From contig VFKJ01000737.1 of assembly GCA_009885595.1 (NCBI GenBank), forward strand, positions 1-8,035: DNA of 8,035 nucleotides, in the 5' to 3' direction. Below the pieces are notes generated by a model, which was not told the DNA's origin, made no database searches, and saw nothing but the letters and a program-made list of their open reading frames with translations. Below are positions 1-5,516 of this stretch, in pieces; position 1 is the first letter of the stretch; each line of letters opens with the position of its first letter. A program made the translations under genes and the position numbers. This stretch comes from Myxococcales bacterium. GTDB taxonomy: Bacteria > Myxococcota > Myxococcia > Myxococcales > Myxococcaceae.

Positions 1-204
1 GCCGTGGTGACCGCGCGCGTGGCGCAGGCCGTGCGGCGAGAGCTTATGGCCGCGGGCGATGGCCCACTCCAACACCTCGCTGCTCGACAGCCGGTACTGC
101 TCGTTGACCCGGAGGAACGGGATCGCGCCCTCGCGAATCCAGCCCCAGACCGTTTCTTCCGTGACGTCGAGCTGCATCGCGACGTCGGAGACGCTCAGTT
201 GCAT
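1..204 (-). CDS. Excisionase/MerR-type helix-turn-helix protein, N-terminal part (runs off the left edge)
   Basis: Sixty-eight codons are visible, open to the window edge. Residues 3-50 fit the short winged-HTH family used by excisionases and MerR-like proteins (HTH_17): an LSVSDVA first helix, a recognition helix around TEETVWGWIREGAIP, then RVNEQYRL and a helix containing EVLEWA. From family knowledge, this domain with an NEQYR...ELLEWA motif often precedes a PTS EIIA (PtsN-like) domain in deltaproteobacterial regulators; that the missing part is such a domain is inference. The ATG at 204 is preceded by AAGG four bases upstream. An in-frame GTG four codons earlier, directly after a TAA, is an alternative start. 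The gene lies 40 bases downstream of the small-subunit gene on the same strand, so it is probably the last or a late gene of the operon and may encode a regulator of it. Confidence 0.78.
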   Translation of the reverse strand, partial: MQLSVSDVAMQLDVTEETVWGWIREGAIPFLRVNEQYRLSSSEVLEWAIARGHKLSPHGLRHARGHHG

Positions 205-227
205 GCTGCCTTGCACTTACTCCCGCA

Positions 228-241
228 GGGCAGCGCTGTCC
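228..241. promoter_or_regulatory. Imperfect 14-base palindrome upstream of the HTH gene
   Basis: The sequence GGGCAGCGCTGTCC has a perfect CAGCGCTG core (231-238) and one mismatched pair outside it. It sits in the 40-base gap between the small-subunit gene and the HTH gene, where a protein-binding site would be plausible. Palindromes of this size also arise by chance in GC-rich DNA, no promoter elements are recognisable next to it, and there is no second copy to support an operator. Low confidence. Confidence 0.15.
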
Positions 242-244
242 GCT

Positions 245-994
245 TCACGGCGTACCGATGAGATCGAGGATGGCGTTGACGAAGGTGAGGGGGTGCGGAG
301 GACACCCGGGCACGTAGAGCGCAGGCCCCACGCGCTCGAGGAAGCCGCGGTCGGCCTCGGGCGAGTCGTGGAGCCCGCCGGAGATGGCGCAGGCCCCCAC
401 CGCGACCACGAAGCGCGGCTCGGGCATCGCGTCCCAGGCCAGCTGCACCGCGTCCTTCATGGTGCGAGTGAGCGGCCCGGTGAGCACCAGCGCGTCGGCG
501 TGCCGCGGCGAGGCCACCCACTCGATCCCGAAGCGCTGGAGATCGAAGTTCACGTTGGCCACCGCGTTGAGCTCGAGCTCGCAGGCGCTGCACCCGCCCG
601 CGGAGACCTGGCGCAGCTTGAGCGAGCGGCCGAAGAGCTTCGAGAAGGTCGCGTTCGCGCGCGCGCGGATGACCTCGGGCTCTCCCTCGCGCACGAAGAG
701 CTTCTCCCGGCTGTCCGAGCCCATCTGCGGGGCGGGGGTGAAGACGATCTTCTGCGGCGGGCACACCTCTGCGCAGGCGTTGCAGAACACGCAGCGCCCC
801 AGGTCGATGGTCACCTTCGACAGCGAGACGGCGTTGGTGGGGCAGACGTCCTTGCAGGCGGTGCAGTCGGTGGCGCAGGGCGCGGTGCTGATCACCGGGC
901 GCCCGTGGTGGCCGGTGGGCGTCGCCGTGCGCAGGTCCTTGATGTACTGGGTCCCCTGCGAGAGCCGCACCCGCAGGGCCTGGAGGGTGCTCAT
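245..994 (-). CDS. hyfI: Ferredoxin (2x[4Fe-4S]) fused to NuoB/HyfI-like small subunit
   Basis: A 249-residue soluble electron-transfer subunit. Residues about 34-82 form a two-cluster ferredoxin domain: C40, C44, C47, C51 (spacing CX3CX2CX3CP, one residue longer than usual at the first step) and C68, C71, C74, C78 (canonical CX2CX2CX3CP). Residues about 120-245 are the NuoB/HyfI domain with C135 and C138 (CSAC), C202 (GACAISGG) and C231 (PGCPPHP), the four ligands of the proximal [4Fe-4S] cluster. The CXXC spacing is hydrogenase-like rather than the adjacent cysteines of complex I NuoB. Two functions that E. coli hyf splits into HyfH and HyfI are joined here. The likely role is to pass electrons from a donor through three clusters to the interface with the large subunit. 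The ATG at 994 overlaps the stop of the large-subunit gene by four bases (ATGA), which fixes the start and implies translational coupling. Confidence 0.92.
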   Translation of the reverse strand: MSTLQALRVRLSQGTQYIKDLRTATPTGHHGRPVISTAPCATDCTACKDVCPTNAVSLSKVTIDLGRCVFCNACAEVCPPQKIVFTPAPQMGSDSREKLFVREGEPEVIRARANATFSKLFGRSLKLRQVSAGGCSACELELNAVANVNFDLQRFGIEWVASPRHADALVLTGPLTRTMKDAVQLAWDAMPEPRFVVAVGACAISGGLHDSPEADRGFLERVGPALYVPGCPPHPLTFVNAILDLIGTP

Positions 995-2463
995 AGATCG
1001 TTCCCGCAGTACGAGAGGTCGAAGCTCTTGTTGCAGATGGGGAAGTCGGAGATCTCGTTCTTGCGCACCGCGATGGCCAGCCCCATCCAGTTGCGCAGCG
1101 AGGGATCCTGCGCCTTGTAGTGGATGAGCTCGCCGCCCGGTCCCGTCTCCAGGCAGTGCACCACCTCGCCGCGCCAGCCCTCGACCACGCTGATCACCAG
1201 CTGGTTTCCGGCCAGCGGACCCACCGGCTTCTTCGGGCCGCCGAAGCGCGGGCTGCTCGTCAGCACCTCGGCCAGCCACCTGAGTGACTCGTTCATCTCG
1301 GCGATGCGCAGCTTGCCGCGCGCCTCGCAGTCGCCCTGCGGCAGCACCTGAGGCGCGATGGGGCGCTGCTTCCACACGCCCGCGGGCGCCTGGTGCCGGG
1401 TGTCGATGAGCACGCCCGACGCGCGCGCCGAGGGGCCCACCACGCCCAGCTCCTTCGCCTGGCCGGTGCTGAGCACGCCCGCGCCTTCGAGACGGTGCCG
1501 CACGGTGCGCGAGGTGACGAAGCGCTCGTTGATGATCTCGAGATCGGTGCGCAGCAGGTCGACGTTCTTGCGCACCAGTTCCAGCAGGTCCGGGGGCAGC
1601 TGCAGGCCCACGCCGCCGGGCCGCAGCGCGCTGCGCCCGAAGCGGTTGCCGCACAGGCGCATGGTGGTGTTGATGGCGGTGGTGCGCAGGCGCCCGTAGC
1701 TCGACGCGCCCTGCAGGAAGCCCACGTCGGCACAGAGGCCCGAGAGCCCCGCGAGGTGCATGGCCACCCGCTCGAGCTCGAGCACGAAGGCCCGCGCCAG
1801 CTCGGTGTGCTCGTCGAGCTCGCAGCCGGCGAGCGCTTCCAGGGCGGCGCAGAAGGCCCAGGCGTGGCCGATGCTGGTGTCTCCGGCGATGGTCTCCACC
1901 AGCGGCGTGAGGCGGCGGGGATCGGTGCCGAGCAGGCGACGCTCGACGCCGCGGTGCTGGTAGCCGAGCTGGATCTCGAGGTGGTGCACCTGCTCGCCCA
2001 TGCAGCTGAAGCGGAAGGAGCCCGGCTCGATCACGCCCGCGTGGATGGGGCCGACCGCGACCTCGTGCACCTCCTTCCCCTCGATGCGGTAATACGGATA
2101 GCCGTTCATCGCCGCCTGCTCTTGCCCCTCGAAGCGAATGGGCTTGAGCCAGGGGTGGTCGGCGATGCGCAGCCCCGTCTGCTCGTGCATCTCGCGCTCG
2201 AAGCAGTGGAGCGCGGGGAAGGTGGTGGTGAGCTCGTGGTAGCCGTGGGCCGCGTTCATCGCGGCGCGGGTGACCTCGAGCGCTCCGGCGGCGGTTTGGA
2301 ACACCGAGGTGAGCAACGCTTCGTCGCCCAGGCGGCGCGCGAAGAGGGTGACCAGGCGCTGGCCCGCGCCCAGGCGGTGGATCACGTCGGGGCGCCAGTC
2401 CGCCGGGCCGCGCGGGGTCAGCTGCGAGACGTCGAGCCGGGCGAGGAGGACCGAGTCGCTCAT
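991..2463 (-). CDS. hyfG: HyfG-like large subunit (NuoC-NuoD fusion) lacking the [NiFe] cysteines; Ehr-type
   Basis: 490 residues. Residues about 30-115 are a NuoC/30-kDa-like domain (HCFEREMHEQTGL, then DHPWLKPIRFEGQ). Residues about 130-490 are the hydrogenase large-subunit/NuoD fold, with GPIHAGVIEPG (139-149), LGYQHRGVE (166-174) and LERVAMHLAGL (230-240). In true group 4 hydrogenases such as HycE/HyfG the fold carries an ERVCGIC motif and a C-terminal DPCXXC. Here the first is ETIAGDTS (190-197), with A193 and T196 in the cysteine positions, and the second is DLSYCG (482-487), with S484 and G487 there. No complete [NiFe] site is present, so hydrogenase activity is not expected. This matches energy-converting hydrogenase-related (Ehr) complexes, whose substrate is unsettled. 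The protein ends 18 residues after D472, so no maturation-type C-terminal extension is seen. The ATG at 2463 has GGAGG four bases upstream and overlaps the preceding gene by four bases. Confidence 0.93.
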   Translation of the reverse strand: MSDSVLLARLDVSQLTPRGPADWRPDVIHRLGAGQRLVTLFARRLGDEALLTSVFQTAAGALEVTRAAMNAAHGYHELTTTFPALHCFEREMHEQTGLRIADHPWLKPIRFEGQEQAAMNGYPYYRIEGKEVHEVAVGPIHAGVIEPGSFRFSCMGEQVHHLEIQLGYQHRGVERRLLGTDPRRLTPLVETIAGDTSIGHAWAFCAALEALAGCELDEHTELARAFVLELERVAMHLAGLSGLCADVGFLQGASSYGRLRTTAINTTMRLCGNRFGRSALRPGGVGLQLPPDLLELVRKNVDLLRTDLEIINERFVTSRTVRHRLEGAGVLSTGQAKELGVVGPSARASGVLIDTRHQAPAGVWKQRPIAPQVLPQGDCEARGKLRIAEMNESLRWLAEVLTSSPRFGGPKKPVGPLAGNQLVISVVEGWRGEVVHCLETGPGGELIHYKAQDPSLRNWMGLAIAVRKNEISDFPICNKSFDLSYCGNDL

Positions 2464-3881
2464 CGCCCCTCCAGCGTCTGGGCCACGTGAAGGATCAACG
2501 TGTCGAACGGCGGCGGCATGAAGATCCCGAGGGCCACCAGCGCGCCCAGGAAGACCAGCTTGGGCAGCACCGAGAGCAGCGTCTGCCGGGGCCAGGTGAT
2601 CTGCTGCTGCGGTTGGCCCCAGATCATCGGGAAGACGGTGCGGCCGGTGGCCACGAAGCTCATGGTGACCAGCGTGCAGAACGCGGCGAACACCAGGATC
2701 TGCCCAGAGCCCACCAGCGCGGAGAGGATCAGCAGCTCACCGAAGAAGCTGCCGAACGGCGGGAAGCCGAGCAGCGCGAAGGTGCCCACCATCAGGAACG
2801 CGCCGCTGTACGGGAGATCCTTGATCAGGCCCTGGATCTTCCGGGTGTCCTTGGTGCGGTAGTGCGCTTTGATCTTCCCCGCGGTGAGGAAGAGGATCGC
2901 CTTGATGAACGCGTTGCTGATTGCGTAGAGCAGCACGCCGTAGGACGCGCCCTTGCCGATGCCCAGCCCGATGGCGATGACGCCCGCGTGGTTGATGGAG
3001 GCGTAGGCCAGCAGCCGCTTCATGTTCCTTGTGGCGATGATGCTGGCCGTCGAGACCGCCATCGACACCACGCCCATGATCACCAGCTCGCCGGTGACCA
3101 GCGCCTCGTTTCCGCCGCGCCAGGCCTGCACCACGCGCAAGAGCATCACCAGCGCGCAGTTGAACTGCACCGCGCCTAAGAGCGCCGTCACCGCGGGGGG
3201 CGCCTCGTCGTAGGCCTCGGGCAACCAGCTGTACATGGGCGCCAGCCCCAGCTTGGTGCCCAGCCCGAGGATCACCAGCGCCAGCCCCAGCTTGCCCCAG
3301 GGGCCGCTCACCGCCGGCAGCGCGTCGAGGAAGAAGCTGATCTCGTGCCCGCCTGCTTCCATGCCGCGCCCCAGGCAGGCGAAGCCCAGCATCACCAGGC
3401 CCAGGCCCACGGACGAGAAGAGGAAGTAGCGCCACGAGGCCTGCCGCGAAGAGACCACCCCGGGCCGCATGATCAACGGCGCCACCGCCAGCGTGGTCGC
3501 TTCCAGCGCGATCCACTGCACCAGGAGGTGGTTGGACATCAGCACCACGTTGGTGGCCGCGAGGAACACCAGCGAGAGCTCGGCGAAGCGCGCGCCTTCG
3601 TCCGCCAGCTCGGGGCTCGCGTGAATGCGGCTGCCCACGTACACCGCCACGCCCAGGAAGATGGCGTTGACCAGCACCAGGAAGAGGCGCCCGGTCTCGT
3701 CGAAGTGCACCAGCCGCTCAATCATGAGGTCGTCGGTGGGCCGGGCCACCTCGACGAGCGCGGCGGTGATGCAGCCGACGGCGACGACGATCAGCACCGC
3801 GGTCGCACCCTTTCGGAAGCGCGCGGTCGACAGCGCGAAGGCGGCCAGCAGCGGCAGCACCACCAGCACGAGGGCGATCAT
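2460..3881 (-). CDS. hyfF: HyfF/NuoN-like proton-translocating membrane subunit
   Basis: 473 residues, very hydrophobic, with about 13-14 predicted membrane segments: the second antiporter-like subunit of the complex. It belongs to the Nuo L/M/N-Mrp family (proton_antipo_M). Visible functional residues are E127 (QWIALEATTL) on the transmembrane helix 5 equivalent, K210 in LGTKLGLAPMYSWLPEAY on the helix 7 equivalent, H298 in YASINHAG, and K327 in NAFIKAILF on the helix 12 equivalent. These are the glutamate and lysines that form proton channels in complex I, so ion translocation seems intact. FPPFGSFFGE (373-382) near the C-terminal third is also typical. The stop overlaps the large-subunit ATG by four bases. 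The ATG at 3881 is supported by a good ribosome binding site (GGAGG, spacing 7), which partly lies in the palindromic repeat upstream. Confidence 0.92.
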   Translation of the reverse strand: MIALVLVVLPLLAAFALSTARFRKGATAVLIVVAVGCITAALVEVARPTDDLMIERLVHFDETGRLFLVLVNAIFLGVAVYVGSRIHASPELADEGARFAELSLVFLAATNVVLMSNHLLVQWIALEATTLAVAPLIMRPGVVSSRQASWRYFLFSSVGLGLVMLGFACLGRGMEAGGHEISFFLDALPAVSGPWGKLGLALVILGLGTKLGLAPMYSWLPEAYDEAPPAVTALLGAVQFNCALVMLLRVVQAWRGGNEALVTGELVIMGVVSMAVSTASIIATRNMKRLLAYASINHAGVIAIGLGIGKGASYGVLLYAISNAFIKAILFLTAGKIKAHYRTKDTRKIQGLIKDLPYSGAFLMVGTFALLGFPPFGSFFGELLILSALVGSGQILVFAAFCTLVTMSFVATGRTVFPMIWGQPQQQITWPRQTLLSVLPKLVFLGALVALGIFMPPPFDTLILHVAQTLEGR

Positions 3882-3888
3882 GTCACTG

Positions 3889-3893
3889 CCTCC
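3889..3893 (-). promoter_or_regulatory. Ribosome binding site of hyfF, partly inside the repeat stem
   Basis: On the minus strand the sequence reads GGAGG, seven bases before the ATG at 3881. Its first two G residues (3892-3893) are also the last two bases of the 3' arm of the hairpin at 3892-3915. Folding of that hairpin in the mRNA would leave only part of this site free. The site itself is directly visible; an effect on translation is inference. Confidence 0.7.
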
Positions 3894-3932
3894 CTCTCCC
3901 CAGCAGGGGAGAGGGTCGGGGTGAGGGGAGAG
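3889..3932. repeat. Palindromic intergenic repeat of the CCCTCTCCCC...GGGGAGAGGG type
   Basis: A perfect 10-base inverted repeat, CCCTCTCCCC (3892-3901) and GGGGAGAGGG (3906-3915), encloses the four-base loop AGCA. It is followed by TCGGGGTGA and another GGGGAGAG (3925-3932). On the minus strand this gives two CTCTCCCC copies that could each pair with the single GGGGAGAG arm. The pattern CTCACCCCGACCCTCTCCCC plus its complement is a small interspersed palindrome that I recognise from intergenic regions of many bacterial genomes; read as protein it gives the familiar false tail SPLTPTLSPAGERE. It occupies most of the 70 bases between hyfE and hyfF, the only real gap within the complex genes. 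There is no T-tract after it on the minus strand, so it is not a classical intrinsic terminator. Confidence 0.8.
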
Positions 3933-3951
3933 CGCTGTTGTCGTGCCGCGC

Positions 3952-4596
3952 TCATAACGTCGGCCCCTCCGGCGCGTCGCCAGCCGCCAGCACCACCGCC
4001 GGCACCGACGGCCCGACGATCTCGAGGTACCAGCGGAACAGCCCGATGGTGAGCAGGAAGACCACCAGCTGCCCCGCGTGCACGAGGATGGACTCGTCGT
4101 GGTGCGAGGCGCCTGCCAGCTCGAACAGCGCCACCGCGTTCTCGAAGCGCAGCGCGCCCACCATCTGGCTGAAGGGGCCCGATTGGCTCGACAGCACCAG
4201 GAAGCCCAGCAGCAAGCCCGCAGTGGCCACCGCGACCGTCTGCCGCTCGTCTCCGGCCTCCGGCACCAGCGCGGAGGCGAAGTTGAAGCCGACCAGCACC
4301 AGCGCCAGGGCGAGCGTCCACGACAGCAGGTTGGGAGGGATGACGTCGTTGCGGGCAGTCGCCTCGCGCGCGCTCATCACCCCGTAGAGGAAGAGGGGCG
4401 CCAGCAGCCCGCGCACCAGCACCAGGTCGACCAGCATCAGCCAGTCGTCAGGCGTCGAGAGCTCAGGCCGCTCCATCACCACCAGCCACGCCATCAGCAG
4501 CCCCTGGCAGCACAAGCCGAAGAGGCTGGCGCGCCACGTGGAGATGAAGAGCGGCAGCACCATCACCACCAGCAGGGCCATCAGCAGGGTGCTCAC
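3952..4596 (-). CDS. hyfE: HyfE-like membrane subunit of a hydrogenase-4-type complex
   Basis: 214 residues with about six or seven hydrophobic segments, close to the usual size of HyfE (about 216 in E. coli). Diagnostic stretches are ARNDVIPPNLLSWTLALAL (residues 81-99), a family-typical RNxxIPPNLLSW motif, and FENAVALFELAGASHH (151-166), an acid-containing membrane segment comparable to the buried glutamates of NuoK. It probably sits between the NuoH-like anchor and the antiporter-like subunits and helps relay protons. The start is taken as GTG at 4596: it overlaps the hyfC stop as GTGA, has a G-rich tract six bases upstream, and gives the expected length. The frame stays open further upstream, but there it encodes only an alanine/arginine-rich shadow of hyfC. 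After the stop comes the 70-base gap with the palindromic repeat, unlike the overlaps elsewhere in the operon. Confidence 0.88.
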   Translation of the reverse strand: MSTLLMALLVVMVLPLFISTWRASLFGLCCQGLLMAWLVVMERPELSTPDDWLMLVDLVLVRGLLAPLFLYGVMSAREATARNDVIPPNLLSWTLALALVLVGFNFASALVPEAGDERQTVAVATAGLLLGFLVLSSQSGPFSQMVGALRFENAVALFELAGASHHDESILVHAGQLVVFLLTIGLFRWYLEIVGPSVPAVVLAAGDAPEGPTL

Positions 4597-5516
4597 GGCG
4601 CGCCCCCCAAGCGCCAGGTGGTGGCGAGCAGCGCGATGGCCCCCGCGGCGATCGCCAGGCCCACGTACTTCGGCACCGTCTGCAGCCGCAGGCGGGCGAT
4701 CAGCGACTCGATGGTGCCCACCACCACCGCCACCAGCAGGCTGAGCAGCACGGTGAGCCCGGCGGAGAGCGCGGTCCCTGCGCCTGCGAGCGGGTTGAGC
4801 AAGGTGGCGATGGCCGAGGCGCCCACCAGCAGCTTCACCGAGTTCGCCAGCTGGATGGCGGCCAGGTCTGGGCCGCTGTGATCGAGCACCATCACCTCGT
4901 GCACCATCGTCAGCTCGAGGTGCGTGGTGGGATCGTCCACCGGCATGCGCGCGGTCTCGGTCTGCAGCACCACCAGCAGCGCCACCACCGCGCACACCCA
5001 GGCCAGCGCGCTGGCGCCGTCGTCGATGTGCAGGAAGAGCGCCTGGTGCAGCGTGTGGGTGCGGGTGAAGAGGCCCAGCGCGCCCACCACCAGGAAGAGG
5101 GCGGGCTCGACCAGGGCCGAGAAGGTCGCCTCGCGCGCCGCGCCCATGCCCTCGAAGGAGCTGCCGGTGTCGAGCGCCGCCAGCATCAACGCCGCGCGGC
5201 CCAGCCCCCACGCGTAGGCCAGCACCACGAAGTCGAAGGCGAAGCTCAAGAGCGGCGTCGAGCCCAGCAGCGGCGTCACCAGCGCAGAGCCCAGCGAGGT
5301 GACCAGCAACACCCAGGGCGCGATGCGGAACAGCGGGGTGGTGGTGGTGCTGTAGACCGAGCTCTTACGCAGCAAACGCAGCACGTCCCACGCGGGCTGA
5401 AACAGCGGCGGACCCTTGCGGCCCGACCAGAGCGACTTGACCCGGTTGATGACGCCCGTGAGCAGGAAGGGCATCACCAGCAGCACCAGCACGTTGCCCA
5501 CGAGTGCGGGGCTCAT
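4593..5516 (-). CDS. hyfC: HyfC/HycD/NuoH-like membrane anchor subunit
   Basis: 307 residues with about eight membrane segments; E. coli HyfC is about 315-322. This is the subunit that docks the soluble arm on the membrane and forms the entry of the coupling channel. Family motifs are visible in order: GVINRVKSLWSGRKGPPLFQ (21-40, the cytoplasmic loop after helix 1), DTGSSFEGMGAAREA (116-130), SALVEPALF (133-141) and QTETARMPVDDPTTHLEL (185-202), followed by VHE (205-207). Charged residues E122, E129, E137, E187, D194, D195, E201 and E207 match the acidic residues that NuoH-type proteins use for coupling. It is joined to both neighbours by four-base overlaps (ATGA with hyfB, GTGA with hyfE). 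The ATG at 5516 is preceded by a G-rich tract (GTGGGGGCG). Nothing suggests damage. Confidence 0.93.
   Translation of the reverse strand: MSPALVGNVLVLLVMPFLLTGVINRVKSLWSGRKGPPLFQPAWDVLRLLRKSSVYSTTTTPLFRIAPWVLLVTSLGSALVTPLLGSTPLLSFAFDFVVLAYAWGLGRAALMLAALDTGSSFEGMGAAREATFSALVEPALFLVVGALGLFTRTHTLHQALFLHIDDGASALAWVCAVVALLVVLQTETARMPVDDPTTHLELTMVHEVMVLDHSGPDLAAIQLANSVKLLVGASAIATLLNPLAGAGTALSAGLTVLLSLLVAVVVGTIESLIARLRLQTVPKYVGLAIAAGAIALLATTWRLGGAP

Noticed and set aside
245..1654. A 469-residue version of the small subunit starting at 1654
   Set aside because: The first 220 residues are an Arg/Ala-rich shadow of hyfG in another frame. The ATG at 994 overlaps the hyfG stop as ATGA and begins directly ahead of the ferredoxin domain.
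59..2490. Long plus-strand ORFs (59-1120, 384-1127, 1393-2490) opposite the small- and large-subunit genes
   Set aside because: Low-complexity Arg/Gly/Ala/His products without family motifs; they are shadows of the minus-strand genes.
3892..3915. Intrinsic transcription terminator between hyfE and hyfF
   Set aside because: The stem is strong, but on the minus strand it is followed by AGGCAGTGAC rather than a T-tract, and the operon continues directly into hyfF.
3878..4321. Minus-strand ORF ending SPLTPTLSPAGERE
   Set aside because: This tail is the usual translation of the palindromic repeat at 3889-3932, and the rest is a shadow of hyfE.
3952..5211. A 419-residue form of HyfE starting at 5211
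   Set aside because: The extra N-terminal half is a frame-shifted shadow of hyfC; GTG at 4596 gives the family length and a GTGA overlap.
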